Assembly (NCBI RefSeq): GCF_010726645.1
Contig: NZ_AP022563.1
Coordinates: 744,001 to 808,000, forward strand
From: Mycolicibacterium duvalii
GTDB lineage: Bacteria; Actinomycetota; Actinomycetes; Mycobacteriales; Mycobacteriaceae
Length of the DNA: 64,000 bases
Reading direction: 5' to 3'
The notes under the pieces were generated by a model that was not told the DNA's origin, did not search any database, and saw only the letters and a program-made list of their open reading frames with translations. Position numbers and translations under genes: made by a program. This document shows, piece by piece, positions 9,151-17,775 of the stretch. Position 1 is the first letter of the stretch; each line of letters begins with the position of its first letter.

Positions 9151-9879
9151 ATGTCGGGGAAGCTCGCGGCCGTGGCCGCCACCGCCGCCGTGTGCCTGGC
9201 CACCGCGGGTTGCGCAGGCGCCCCCGTCGATCACCGGCCGACCGTTCGAATCGCCGAGGCCGCCCAGCCCTCCCCGGCGCTCCCGCTGGGCACCTTCCTG
9301 CCCAGCGCGCAGGAGCTGGCAGCAGAACTGGGCACCGGGGTCGCGGGACTGCTGGGACGCCCGGTCGAGGGGGACGCCGCCATGTTGCTGCGCAGTGTCG
9401 GTGACGCCGACGTTGTCCCCGCCGACTGCGTCAGCGCCGCCTACCGGTTGCAGAACGTCGTTTACGACGACAGCCCGGTGCAGTCGGTGGCCACCAACAC
9501 CTGGGCCGGCGGCGGATTCGACGGTCCGCCCGTGACGGGCTATTTCGGCATCGTGCAGATGGCCTCGGCGAGCGCGGCACAGGAATTCTTCGCCACCCTG
9601 ACCGAGGCCTGGCGGCGGTGCAACGGTCAGACGCTGGCCCGGCACCAGCTCGAGGAACTGAGCCGGATCACCGACGTCACTTTCGACCGGCGGGTGGTGT
9701 CGGCCAGCATCCTGCACGCCTCACGCGGTGCGGCGGCTCCGGACGGGCGGCGTGCGGTCGGGCTGGCCGGAGACTGCATCGTCGAGGTCGAGCTCACCGA
9801 CCCGCGCCCCACCGGCGACCCGCGCGGTGCGGTGGGTGTCGCGGACCTGATGCTCGACAAGATCGCCGCGCACCGCTGA
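9151..9879 (+). CDS. lppR: Lipoprotein with PknH-like sensor domain (LppR-like)
   Basis: 242-residue secreted lipoprotein. The N terminus has a short signal peptide ending in the lipobox LATAGC, with the lipidated Cys near residue 24. The rest resembles the PknH-like extracellular sensor domain of mycobacteria: a Cys in PADCVSAAYRL, then WAGGGFDGPP, GYFGIVQM, a second Cys in EAWRRCNGQT and a third in AGDCIVEVELTDP. Paired cysteines suggest disulfides in the cell envelope. M. tuberculosis has lppR in the same place next to lepA. Its stop touches that of the convergent trehalase gene. Ligand unknown. Confidence 0.75.
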   Translation: MSGKLAAVAATAAVCLATAGCAGAPVDHRPTVRIAEAAQPSPALPLGTFLPSAQELAAELGTGVAGLLGRPVEGDAAMLLRSVGDADVVPADCVSAAYRLQNVVYDDSPVQSVATNTWAGGGFDGPPVTGYFGIVQMASASAAQEFFATLTEAWRRCNGQTLARHQLEELSRITDVTFDRRVVSASILHASRGAAAPDGRRAVGLAGDCIVEVELTDPRPTGDPRGAVGVADLMLDKIAAHR

Positions 9880-11895
9880 TCAGACCGGGGCGTTGGCCGG
9901 CTGGAAGTTGCCGGAGCTGTCGGCTTCCTCCTCGGCGCGGATCACGTGCACCACCGCGTTGATCAAGGCCAGATGGGTGAACGCCTGCGGGAAATTGCCC
10001 AGGTGGCGGCCGGTGCGCGGCTCGATCTCCTCGGCGTAGAGGTGCAGCGGGCTCGCGAAGCCCAGCAGCCGTTCGCACAGGTGCTTGGCCCGTTCGATCT
10101 CGCCGATCTCCACCAGCGCCGACACCAGCCAGAACGAACAGATGGTGAAGGTGCCCTCCTCGCCGGAGAGTCCGTCGTCGGTTTCCTCCACGCGGTAACG
10201 CAGCACCAGGCCGTCCTCGGTGAGCTCCTCGGCGATGGCCAGCACCGTCGCCCGGATCCGCGGATCATCGGGCGGCAGGAACCGCGTCAGCACCGCCAGC
10301 AGCAGCGACGCGTCCAGCGCGTCGTCGCCGTACCGCTGGGTCAGCACACCGCGGGCGTCCACGCCGTGGGTGAGTACGTTGTCCTTGATCTCGTCGGCGA
10401 CCGCCCTCCACTGCTGCGCGTAGGACTTCTCGCCCTCCAGTTCGGCCAGCTTGGCGCCGCGGTCCAGCGCAACCCAGCACATGATCTTGCTGGACGTGAA
10501 GTGCTGGGGTTCGCCGCGCACCTCCCAGATTCCGCGGTCGGGCTCGCGCCAATGCTTGATCGCCTCTTCGACCTGTTCCTTGAGAACCGGCCACAGGGTC
10601 TCGGGAATCTGTTCCCGAGACTTGGTGTGCAGGTACACCGAGTCGAGCATGGTGCCCCAGATGTCGTGCTGCATCTGGTTGTAGGCGCCGTTGCCGATCC
10701 GTACCGGACGGGAGTTGTCGTAGCCCGACAGGTGGTTGAGTTCCTCTTCGACCAGGCTGCGTTCACCGCCCACGCCGTACATCACCTGCAGCGGGTGACG
10801 TTGACCGTTGTTGGCCCCCGAGACGTCGGCGATGAACGCGAAGAAGTCGTCGGCCTCGCGGTCGAGGCCCAACGTGTAGAGCCCCCACAGCGCGAACGTC
10901 GAATCCCGCACCCACGCATAGCGGTAGTCCCAGTTGCGTTCGCCCTGCGGGGTTTCCGGCAGCGACGTGGTCGGGGCAGCCAGCAGCGCGCCGGTCGGGG
11001 AGTAGGTCAGCCCCTTCAGCGTCAGCGCGCTGCGCTGCAGATAGGCCCGCCAGGGGTGGTCGGGGAAATCGCCGACGTTGATCCACTGGCGCCACGCTTC
11101 GCTGGTCTTCCACATCTTGTCGGCGGCTTCTTCGTAGTTCTGCGGGGCCGGGTGTTTGGACCAGCTCAACGCGACGAACACGTTGTCGCCCTCTTTCAGG
11201 CGTGTGCGGGCGCGGGCCTCGCGGCCCTCCAGCCCGATCCGCAGGTTGGTGGTCAGCCGCAGCGTCGGGTGGGAGTCCGGGTTCTTGGTCGCCCGCGCGA
11301 TCGCCTCGCCGTAGGCCTGCGCGGAGTACTCCCAGCCGGCGCTGGTGCGGTGGTAGTCGAACGACGGCTCGCAGCTCATCACGAGCTCCACGGTGCCGCT
11401 GACACAGCGCACCGTGCGCAGCAGGATGTGCTCGGCGTCCCAGTCCATCGGCGTGCGCCGGTGCGTCCGCGACCGGGTTTCCAGGTCGTGCCACGGCCCC
11501 ATCACCAGCGCGTCGCGCACGATCAACCAGCCGGTGTGGGTTTGCCACGTTGTCTCCAGGATCAGGCTGCCGGGCAGGTAGCGGCGGGCCGCGGGCACCG
11601 ACACCCCATACGGCCCGAGCCGGAAGTGCCCGGCGCCGCGGTCCAGGATCGCGCCGAACACGCTCGGCGAATCCGGCCGCGGGACGCACATCCACTCCAC
11701 CGATCCCGCGGACGAGATCAGACACGTCGTCTCGCAGTCGGACAAAAACGCGTAGTCGGCGATCGGCGGGAACGGGTTCCGCAGCGGACCGGCCGAGTGA
11801 TAGGGCGTCGGGGTGGCCAGGGTCAGCGCGGACCCGCCGGCCCGACCACCGTTGTGGGACGTGTCGCCTGACATCTCGGACTGCTGCACAACCAT
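9880..11895 (-). CDS. treH: Glycoside hydrolase family 15 trehalase (Rv2402-like)
   Basis: 671-residue GH15 enzyme; the M. tuberculosis and M. smegmatis orthologues hydrolyse trehalose to glucose. Seen in the sequence: an N-terminal GH15 beta-sandwich region (IADYAFLSDCETTCLIS...), then the (alpha/alpha)6 barrel with RNWDYRYAWVRDSTFALW, the candidate general-acid segment GIWEVRGEP and the later EGTFTICSFW. No signal peptide, so cytosolic. ATG 11895 has a weak upstream context; a second ATG at codon 8 is possible. Its 3' end abuts lppR with no gap, so the two transcripts must overlap. Confidence 0.88.
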   Translation of the reverse strand: MVVQQSEMSGDTSHNGGRAGGSALTLATPTPYHSAGPLRNPFPPIADYAFLSDCETTCLISSAGSVEWMCVPRPDSPSVFGAILDRGAGHFRLGPYGVSVPAARRYLPGSLILETTWQTHTGWLIVRDALVMGPWHDLETRSRTHRRTPMDWDAEHILLRTVRCVSGTVELVMSCEPSFDYHRTSAGWEYSAQAYGEAIARATKNPDSHPTLRLTTNLRIGLEGREARARTRLKEGDNVFVALSWSKHPAPQNYEEAADKMWKTSEAWRQWINVGDFPDHPWRAYLQRSALTLKGLTYSPTGALLAAPTTSLPETPQGERNWDYRYAWVRDSTFALWGLYTLGLDREADDFFAFIADVSGANNGQRHPLQVMYGVGGERSLVEEELNHLSGYDNSRPVRIGNGAYNQMQHDIWGTMLDSVYLHTKSREQIPETLWPVLKEQVEEAIKHWREPDRGIWEVRGEPQHFTSSKIMCWVALDRGAKLAELEGEKSYAQQWRAVADEIKDNVLTHGVDARGVLTQRYGDDALDASLLLAVLTRFLPPDDPRIRATVLAIAEELTEDGLVLRYRVEETDDGLSGEEGTFTICSFWLVSALVEIGEIERAKHLCERLLGFASPLHLYAEEIEPRTGRHLGNFPQAFTHLALINAVVHVIRAEEEADSSGNFQPANAPV

Positions 11896-11991
11896 TTGCT
11901 CATCATCGACTGCCGACCGCCGTGGCGTCTACCGCGGGGTGCTGCGAAGCTGAGAAAGCGGCGGTAGCGGCATCGCCATCGGGCCGGCGCA

Positions 11992-11997
11992 TAGGCT
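11992..11997 (+). promoter_or_regulatory. -10 element for a leaderless small membrane protein gene
   Basis: TAGGCT lies six bases before the GTG at 12004, the usual geometry for a leaderless mycobacterial transcript starting on its own initiation codon. Confidence 0.45.
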
Positions 11998-12003
11998 GGC
12001 CGG

Positions 12004-12222
12004 GTGGACGGGTTGCTCAGTTGGTGGGACGGAGTCGAGCTGTGGCTCTCGGGTCTGCCGTTCGTGGCGCAGACCGCCGTGGTGATGCCGGTGGTGCTGG
12101 CCCTGGCCTACGGGGTGGCCGTGCTGCTCGACATCGTGTTGGGACACGGAATCCGGCTGCGTCGACAGGCACGCCGCAGCGGTGCGCGTGCGAGGACCGA
12201 GACAACCGGAGGGGATCGATGA
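12004..12222 (+). CDS. Small membrane protein (Rv2401A-like)
   Basis: 72 residues beginning at GTG 12004, with one strong hydrophobic segment (TAVVMPVVLALAYGVAVLLD, about residues 23-42) and a basic tail (RLRRQARRSGARAR). It lies between treH and the sulfate importer, the place of a small conserved membrane protein in M. tuberculosis. It probably has a leaderless mRNA. The next tiny ORF overlaps its stop (ATGA), so both are likely co-translated. Function unknown. Confidence 0.65.
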   Translation: MDGLLSWWDGVELWLSGLPFVAQTAVVMPVVLALAYGVAVLLDIVLGHGIRLRRQARRSGARARTETTGGDR

Positions 12223-12305
12223 GCGGGATGCCGCGGTCGCGGGTGACGCTGGTGCTGGTGGCATTGATCGTCCTGGTCATCGTGATGTGGCTGTTCACGC
12301 GGTGA
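12219..12305 (+). CDS. 28-residue single-pass membrane micropeptide
   Basis: ATG 12219 overlaps the stop of the preceding gene (ATGA), and GGAGGGG lies six bases upstream, a strong ribosome site. The 28-residue product is a basic N terminus (MSGMPRSR) followed by one continuous hydrophobic helix rich in Val/Leu/Ile and ending LFTR. This is too short for domain recognition. Coupling, a good SD and membrane-helix composition argue that it is real. It may act with the 72-residue neighbour. Confidence 0.5.
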   Translation: MSGMPRSRVTLVLVALIVLVIVMWLFTR

Positions 12306-12325
12306 GAGATCAGCGACGGTTCTGT

Positions 12326-12331
12326 TATTGT
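12326..12331 (+). promoter_or_regulatory. -10 element of the sulfate importer operon leader
   Basis: TATTGT lies seven bases before ATG 12339. This spacing predicts a transcript whose first nucleotide is the A of the leader-peptide start codon. Confidence 0.55.
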
Positions 12332-12338
12332 TCGCGCC

Positions 12339-12431
12339 ATGCAATCGGCGTCCGGCAACAAGAGCGGCCACATCGTGGCCCTCATCGCCGTGGGTTTGTC
12401 TGCCGTTGCTGATGTCTGCTGTTGTCGCTGA
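12339..12431 (+). CDS. Poly-cysteine leader peptide upstream of subI-cysTWA (cysteine attenuator)
   Basis: 30-codon leaderless reading frame with three consecutive cysteine codons (TGC TGT TGT) at codons 27-29, one codon before the stop. Short leaderless ORFs with poly-Cys runs upstream of cysteine-metabolism genes are described in mycobacteria as ribosome-stalling attenuators: when charged tRNA-Cys is scarce, the paused ribosome prevents RNA structure from hiding the downstream ribosome site. The location, just before the sulfate importer operon, fits exactly. Bases 12432-12556, between the leader stop and subI, are the presumed switching region and contain no other gene that I can support. 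Confidence 0.8.
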   Translation: MQSASGNKSGHIVALIAVGLSAVADVCCCR

Positions 12432-12556
12432 TCCCCGCCCGTTCGCGGTTCCGGTGTCGGTGACGGCTGTGGCGTGATGACCGCTTGCAGCCCGGCATAC
12501 CTTCCGGCCCTCCCGGCGAACGGATTCACACCCGTCCGAACGTCGAGAGGTTCTGC

Positions 12557-13579
12557 ATGCACACTTTCGTGAAATTCCCGAAGCGTTGGCGGTCCGTGGC
12601 CGCGCTCGTGCTGTCGGCCACGCTGGTGGCCGGCTGCGCCGGCGGCGCCAGCGACGAACCGGGCGGCGACGGCACCGGTGCCGCAGACACCACGCTGACG
12701 TTGGTGGCGTTCGCCGTGCCGGAGCCCGGCTGGTCCAAAGTGGGCCCGGCCTTCGCCGCCACCGGGGACGGCGAGGGGGTCGCGGTCACCGGCTCCTACG
12801 GCGCCTCGGGCGATCAGTCCCGTGCCGTGGAGTCGGGCAAACCTGCCGACATCGTGAACTTCTCCGTCGAACCCGACATCACGCGCCTGGTCGAGGCCGG
12901 CAAGGTCGACCAGAACTGGAACGCGGGGGTGACCAAGGGCATCCCGTTCGGCTCGGTGGTCAGCTTCGCGGTGCGGCCGGGCAATCCGAAGAACATCAGG
13001 GACTGGAATGACCTGCTGCAGCCGGGTCTGGAGATCATCACGCCGAGCCCGCTGAGTTCCGGTGCGGCCAAGTGGAACCTGCTCGCGCCGTACGCCTGGG
13101 CGTCCAAGGGCGGGCAGGACCGTCAGGCCGGAATCGACTTCGTCACCAGATTGGTCACCGAGCATGTCCGGTTGCGTCCCGGCTCCGGCAGGGAGGCCAC
13201 CGATGTGTTCAAACAGGGCACCGGCGACGTACTGCTGGCCTACGAGAACGAGGCGCTCAACTTCGACCTGGACTACGTCAACCCGCCGCAGACCTTCAAG
13301 ATCGAGAACCCGGTTGCGGTGGTCAACACCAGCAAGCACCCGGACACGGCGACCGATTTCCTGAATTACCAGTACACCGCCGAAGCGCAGAGGTTGTGGG
13401 CCGAGGCCAACTTCCGCCCGGTCGATCCCGCCGTGCTCGCGGACTTCGCCGACAAGTTCCCGGCACCGGAGAAGCTGTGGACGATCGACGACCTGGGCGG
13501 CTGGGAGCAGGTCGACACCGAACTGTTCGACAAGGACAACGGCACCATCACCAAGATCTACAAGCAGGCCACGGGATGA
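12557..13579 (+). CDS. subI: Sulfate-binding lipoprotein SubI
   Basis: 340-residue periplasmic-binding-type protein that delivers sulfate or thiosulfate to the CysTWA importer. Start ATG 12557 is chosen because it gives a proper lipoprotein signal peptide (basic KRWRS, hydrophobic core, lipobox LVAGC) and has GAGAGG upstream. The mature part has family features such as YGASGDQSRAV, GKPADIVNFS and NVWNLLA-like segments (AAKWNLLAPYAWASKGG). Its stop overlaps the cysT ATG by four bases. Expression should follow cysteine supply through the upstream leader ORF. Confidence 0.92.
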   Translation: MHTFVKFPKRWRSVAALVLSATLVAGCAGGASDEPGGDGTGAADTTLTLVAFAVPEPGWSKVGPAFAATGDGEGVAVTGSYGASGDQSRAVESGKPADIVNFSVEPDITRLVEAGKVDQNWNAGVTKGIPFGSVVSFAVRPGNPKNIRDWNDLLQPGLEIITPSPLSSGAAKWNLLAPYAWASKGGQDRQAGIDFVTRLVTEHVRLRPGSGREATDVFKQGTGDVLLAYENEALNFDLDYVNPPQTFKIENPVAVVNTSKHPDTATDFLNYQYTAEAQRLWAEANFRPVDPAVLADFADKFPAPEKLWTIDDLGGWEQVDTELFDKDNGTITKIYKQATG

Positions 13580-14421
13580 CCTCGGGGCTCGAGCCGGCCG
13601 TGGGGCCGTCGCCGGGCCTCCGGCGCGGCCGGTACGGCAACACCTCACTGCGGGTCGGGGCCGCCACCATGTGGCTGTCGCTGATCGTGCTGTTGCCGCT
13701 GGCGGCCATCCTGTGGCAGTCCGCCGGCGGCGGCGTCGACGCGTTCTGGTCGGCGGTCTCGTCCCCGTCTGCGATCGCCTCACTGCGGGTGACGCTGATC
13801 ATCTCGGTCGGGGTCACCGTGGTCAACGCGTTCTTCGGGTTGCTGGTCGCCTGGGTCCTGACCCGCGACGAATTTCCGGGCAAGCGTCTGGTCGACGCGG
13901 TGATCGACCTCCCGTTCGCGTTGCCCACGATCGTCGCGAGCCTGGTCATGCTGGCGCTGTACGGCCCGAGCAGCCCGGTCGGCATCCACTTGCAGCACAC
14001 CCGCTGGGGGGTCGGGATCGCACTGCTGTTCGTCACGTTGCCGTTCGTGGTGCGCTCGGTGCAACCGGTGCTGCTTGAACTCGACCGCGAGGTCGAGGAG
14101 GCCGCGGCGTCGTTGGGCGCCAACAACTTCACGATCCTGACCAAGGTGATCCTGCCGGCGCTGCTGCCGTCGCTGCTGTCCGGAGCCGGTCTGGCGTTCT
14201 CCCGGGCGATCGGCGAGTTCGGGTCGGTGGTGCTCATCGGCGGAGCGATACCCGGCGAAACCGAGGTGTCGTCGCAGTGGATCCGAACCCTCATTGAGAA
14301 TGACGACCGCGTCGGTGCCGCGGCGATATCGATCGTGCTGCTGGCGATCTCGTTCACGATCCTGTTCATTCTGCGCGCCATCGGTTCGCGGGCCGCCCGA
14401 AGGGAGCAGACGCAAGAGTGA
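13576..14421 (+). CDS. cysT: Sulfate ABC transporter permease CysT
   Basis: 281-residue inner-membrane permease with about six helices and the BPD_transp_1 EAA loop, seen as EVEEAAASLGANNFTILTKV and followed by the ILP motif. ATG 13576 overlaps the subI stop (ATGA). Together with CysW it forms the channel of the sulfate/thiosulfate importer. Conserved FGSVVLIGGAIPGETEVSSQ is typical of CysT/CysU. Confidence 0.92.
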   Translation: MTSGLEPAVGPSPGLRRGRYGNTSLRVGAATMWLSLIVLLPLAAILWQSAGGGVDAFWSAVSSPSAIASLRVTLIISVGVTVVNAFFGLLVAWVLTRDEFPGKRLVDAVIDLPFALPTIVASLVMLALYGPSSPVGIHLQHTRWGVGIALLFVTLPFVVRSVQPVLLELDREVEEAAASLGANNFTILTKVILPALLPSLLSGAGLAFSRAIGEFGSVVLIGGAIPGETEVSSQWIRTLIENDDRVGAAAISIVLLAISFTILFILRAIGSRAARREQTQE

Positions 14422-15230
14422 CGCTGTCCCCCGTGATGCGCCACCTGGTTCGGTGGGTGGCCTTGGCCTACGTCGCGATCCTGGTGGCGGTGCCCGTCGG
14501 GCTGATTCTGTGGCGCACCTTCGCACCCGGGATCGGCGCGTTCGTCGAATCCATCTCCACCCCCGCGGCGATCTCGGCATTGAACCTGTCGCTGCTGGTG
14601 GTCGCGATCGTCGTGCCGCTCAATGTGCTTTTCGGGGTGCCCACGGCTTTGGTCCTGGCGCGCAACAGGTTCCGCGGTAAGAGCGTGCTGCAGGCCGTCA
14701 TCGACCTGCCGTTCGCGGTATCGCCGGTGGTCGTCGGTGTGGCGTTGATCCTGTTGTGGGGTTCGGCCGGATTGTTCGGGTTCGTCGAGAACAGCCTCGG
14801 GTTGCGCATCATCTTCGGTCTTCCCGGCATCGTCCTGGCCAGCATCTTCGTCACCGTCCCGTTCGTGATCCGCGAGGTGGAGCCGGTGCTGCACGAGATC
14901 GGCACCGACCAGGAGGAGGCTTCGGCGACGCTGGGCGCCCAGTGGTGGCAGACGTTCTGGCGGATCACGCTGCCCTCGATCCGGTGGGGCCTGACCTACG
15001 GTGTGGTGCTGACCGTGGCCCGCACCCTCGGCGAGTTCGGTGCGGTCCTGATGGTCGCGGCGAACCTGCCGGGTTCGTCGCAGACCCTGACCCTGCTGGT
15101 GCACGACCGCTACACCCGCGGCGCCGAATACGGCGCCTATTCCATCTCCACCCTGTTGATGACGGTCGCCGTGTTGGTGCTCGTCGCCCAGGTGGTGCTC
15201 GACGCCCGCAGCAGCCGGCGGACAGAATGA
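14418..15230 (+). CDS. cysW: Sulfate ABC transporter permease CysW
   Basis: 270 residues, GTG start overlapping the cysT stop (GTGA). The EAA loop reads [20 protein letters not shown]. The C-terminal [20 protein letters not shown] and [17 protein letters not shown] segments are typical of CysW. Partner of CysT in the heterodimeric sulfate channel. Confidence 0.92.
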   Translation: MTLSPVMRHLVRWVALAYVAILVAVPVGLILWRTFAPGIGAFVESISTPAAISALNLSLLVVAIVVPLNVLFGVPTALVLARNRFRGKSVLQAVIDLPFAVSPVVVGVALILLWGSAGLFGFVENSLGLRIIFGLPGIVLASIFVTVPFVIREVEPVLHEIGTDQEEASATLGAQWWQTFWRITLPSIRWGLTYGVVLTVARTLGEFGAVLMVAANLPGSSQTLTLLVHDRYTRGAEYGAYSISTLLMTVAVLVLVAQVVLDARSSRRTE

Positions 15231-15243
15231 GGAGTCTCGAAAC

Positions 15244-16305
15244 GTGGGGAGCGCAGGGCCCGTGACCGATGCGATGATCACCGTCCGCGGTGCCAACAAG
15301 CGCTACGGCGATTTCGCCGCGCTCGACGACGTCGACTTCGAGGTTCCGGCCGGGTCGTTGACCGCACTGCTGGGTCCGAGCGGGTCGGGCAAGTCGACGC
15401 TGCTGCGCGCGATCGCCGGGCTGGACCAGCCCGACACCGGCACGATCACGATCAACGGCCGCGACGTCACCAACGTGCCGCCGCAGAAGCGCGGGATCGG
15501 CTTCGTGTTCCAGCACTACGCCGCGTTCAAGCACCTCACCGTCCGGGAGAACGTCGCGTTCGGCCTGAAGATCCGCAAGCGGCCGAAGGCTGAGATCACC
15601 GAAAAGGTCGACAACCTTCTGGAGGTGGTGGGGCTGGCCGGTTTTCAGACCCGGTACCCCAACCAGCTCTCCGGTGGTCAGCGTCAACGGATGGCGCTGG
15701 CGCGCGCGTTGGCGGTCAGCCCGGAGGTGTTGCTGCTCGACGAGCCGTTCGGCGCGCTGGACGCGAAGGTCCGCGAGGACCTGCGCGCGTGGCTGCGCCG
15801 CTTGCACGACGAGGTGCATGTCACCACGGTTCTCGTGACTCACGACCAGCAGGAGGCGCTCGACGTGGCCGACCGGATCGCGGTGCTCAACAAGGGCCGC
15901 ATCGAGCAGGTGGGCGCTCCCGGTGATGTGTACGACACACCGGCCAACGCGTTCGTGATGTCATTCCTCGGTGCGGTGTCCGCGCTGAACGGCGCACTCG
16001 TGCGCCCACACGACATCCGCGTGGGACGCACCCCCGAGATGGCCGTGGCCACCAGCGACGACTCGGTGCAGGCCACCGGGGTGACCCGGGCCAGGGTCGA
16101 CCGCATCGTCATGCTGGGCTTCGAGGTGCGGGTGGAGCTGACCAACGCCGCCACCGCCACTCCGTTCACCGCGCAGATCACGCGCGGCGACGCCGAGGCG
16201 CTGGGGCTCAAGGAGGGAGACACGGTGTACGTGCGCGCCACGCGGGTACCGTCGCTGCCCGACGGGGTCACAGTCGAGTCCCTGACCAACCCGCGGCCGG
16301 CCTGA
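15244..16305 (+). CDS. cysA1: Sulfate ABC transporter ATPase CysA
   Basis: 353-residue ATPase energising the sulfate importer. Walker A is GPSGSGKST, the Q-loop is FVFQHYAAF, the ABC signature is [15 protein letters not shown], Walker B is [11 protein letters not shown] and the H-loop His is in [10 protein letters not shown]-terminal regulatory domain of about 100 residues follows. GTG 15244 has GGAG nine bases upstream; GTG 15262 or ATG 15274 are alternative starts. The gene ends within a 26-base tandem repeat. Confidence 0.92.
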   Translation: MGSAGPVTDAMITVRGANKRYGDFAALDDVDFEVPAGSLTALLGPSGSGKSTLLRAIAGLDQPDTGTITINGRDVTNVPPQKRGIGFVFQHYAAFKHLTVRENVAFGLKIRKRPKAEITEKVDNLLEVVGLAGFQTRYPNQLSGGQRQRMALARALAVSPEVLLLDEPFGALDAKVREDLRAWLRRLHDEVHVTTVLVTHDQQEALDVADRIAVLNKGRIEQVGAPGDVYDTPANAFVMSFLGAVSALNGALVRPHDIRVGRTPEMAVATSDDSVQATGVTRARVDRIVMLGFEVRVELTNAATATPFTAQITRGDAEALGLKEGDTVYVRATRVPSLPDGVTVESLTNPRPA

Positions 16306-16350
16306 GCCGGGTTCGCCGCTACGCGGCCTGAGCCGGATTCGCCGCTACGC
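16299..16350. repeat. 26-base tandem duplication at the cysA1/che1 convergent ends
   Basis: Two copies of a 26-base unit lie head to tail at 16299-16324 and 16325-16350, differing at one base (G versus A). The first copy includes the cysA1 stop, the second the che1 stop. Because 26 is not a multiple of three, reading frames shift between copies. Confidence 0.85.
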
Positions 16351-17052
16351 GGCGGCGGGCAGCGCGAGCGCCGCATCGAAGCGATCCAGCACGGTCTCGG
16401 CGACCTGGCGGTGTGCCCCCAGTGGTGCCGACATCGGAATATTTTGTGCCGCGGCGAATTCCGCGACGCGGTCGGTGATCCGGCCGTGCGCCAGGAACCA
16501 CGGCGCGATGACCAGCCGGGTGGCGCCGCGCTGACGCAGGGCGGCCGCGGCCTGCGCGAGGCTCGGCTGCGGGCCGGTGGCGAACGCGGTCGTGGCTGTC
16601 CAGTGTGTGGTCAGGGTCAGTTCCCGGGCGACGGCGGCGGTGCGGGCGTTGGCCTCCGGACGCGACGATCCCACCGCGGTCACCAGCACCCCGACCCGCG
16701 AGTCCAGGCGAGGCACCCCCGCGTGCTCGAGCCGCTGCCGCAGTACGTGAATCAACCGGTCGTCCTCGCCGAGCACCTCGGACTGCCGGGCGACCACTCC
16801 GGATTCGGCGATCATCGTGGGAATGTCGACGCGGGCGTGGTACGCGTCGGCCAGCAGCAGAGGCACCACCACCGCGTGGCCTGGCCGCACTGCCCCCAGG
16901 ACGTCCCGCAGGTTCGGTGAACTCTTCTCGCAGAACGCCACTCGGATGTCCAGCCCGGGTCGCAGCCGGCGCGCACACTCCGCGATCGCCGCGACGGTGC
17001 GCGCCGAGCGGGGGTCGGCGCTTCCGTGCGCGGTGAGCACCAGGGTGGTCAC
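16345..17052 (-). CDS. che1: Sirohydrochlorin ferrochelatase-like protein (Che1/CbiX family)
   Basis: 235 residues from GTG 17052, which overlaps the cysH stop (GTGA); an upstream extension would run into cysH. It is a two-half CbiX/SirB-like chelatase: the N half begins LVLTAHGSADPRSART with the metal-binding His, and the C half has TAVGSSRPEANAR and APWFLAHGRITDRV. It probably inserts iron into sirohydrochlorin to make siroheme for the sulfite reductase encoded two genes upstream. The operon order nirA-cysH-che1 supports this role. Confidence 0.85.
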   Translation of the reverse strand: MTTLVLTAHGSADPRSARTVAAIAECARRLRPGLDIRVAFCEKSSPNLRDVLGAVRPGHAVVVPLLLADAYHARVDIPTMIAESGVVARQSEVLGEDDRLIHVLRQRLEHAGVPRLDSRVGVLVTAVGSSRPEANARTAAVARELTLTTHWTATTAFATGPQPSLAQAAAALRQRGATRLVIAPWFLAHGRITDRVAEFAAAQNIPMSAPLGAHRQVAETVLDRFDAALALPAAA

Positions 17053-17771
17053 GAGGCGTGCAGCCCGCATTCGATCTTGCCCTGACCGGCCCACCGTCCG
17101 CTGCGCGGATCGGCGCCGGCTGCCGGCTTACGGGTGCACGGTGCGCAGCCGATCGACGGATAACCTTCGTCGACAAGCGGATTCACCAGCACCCCGTGGG
17201 TGTCGATGTAGGTCTGCATGTCCTCGTCGGTCCACGCCGCCAGCGGGTTGATCTTGACCAGGCCGAACCCCGCGTCCCAGCTGATCAATGGTGCGTTGGC
17301 CCGAGTCGGCGCCTCGACCCGACGGATGCCGGTGACCCAGGCCGAGTATCCGTGCAGGGCCTTGGACAGCGGTTCGACCTTGCGCAGCCGGCAGCATTCG
17401 TTCGGGTTGCGCTCGAACAGGTTGCGGCCCAGCGCAGCGTCCTGCTCGGTGACCGTGTGCTCGGGACGCACGTTGACGACGTTGACGTCGTAGACGGCTT
17501 CGACGGCGTCGCGCGTGCCGATGGTCTCGGCGAAGTGGTAGCCGGTGTCGAGGAACAACACGTCCACACCCGGCCGCACCTGCGCGGCCATATGTACCAG
17601 CACCGCATCCTGCATGTTCGAGGCCACGATGTACCCGGATCCGCTCGGCAGCCCGCCGAAGTTCTCGTCGGTCCATGCCAGCAGCTGCTCGGCAGTGGCG
17701 TTCGGACCGAGCTCGGCGGCGCCGCGTTCGGCAAGCTGCTGCAGGTCGGTATCGGTCAGCGTCTCAGTCAC
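17049..17771 (-). CDS. cysH: Adenylyl-sulfate (APS) reductase CysH
   Basis: 240 residues, GTG start. It reduces APS to sulfite using thioredoxin. The four iron-sulfur cysteines typical of APS (not PAPS) reductases are visible as C126-C127 (ECCRLRK) and C209/C212 (GCAPC), with the catalytic Cys at 235 (ECGLH). FLDTGYHFAET is the P-loop-like substrate segment. The ribosome site GAGGTGAA lies in the last codons of nirA, four bases separate the genes, and its stop overlaps che1. Cytosolic, in the assimilatory sulfate pathway. Confidence 0.95.
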   Translation of the reverse strand: MTETLTDTDLQQLAERGAAELGPNATAEQLLAWTDENFGGLPSGSGYIVASNMQDAVLVHMAAQVRPGVDVLFLDTGYHFAETIGTRDAVEAVYDVNVVNVRPEHTVTEQDAALGRNLFERNPNECCRLRKVEPLSKALHGYSAWVTGIRRVEAPTRANAPLISWDAGFGLVKINPLAAWTDEDMQTYIDTHGVLVNPLVDEGYPSIGCAPCTRKPAAGADPRSGRWAGQGKIECGLHAS

Positions 17772-17775
17772 GTGT

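Noticed and set aside
9946..11871. 641-codon plus-strand frame opposite the trehalase
   Set aside because: GC-driven antisense shadow; no recognisable protein features, while the minus-strand GH15 enzyme is clear.
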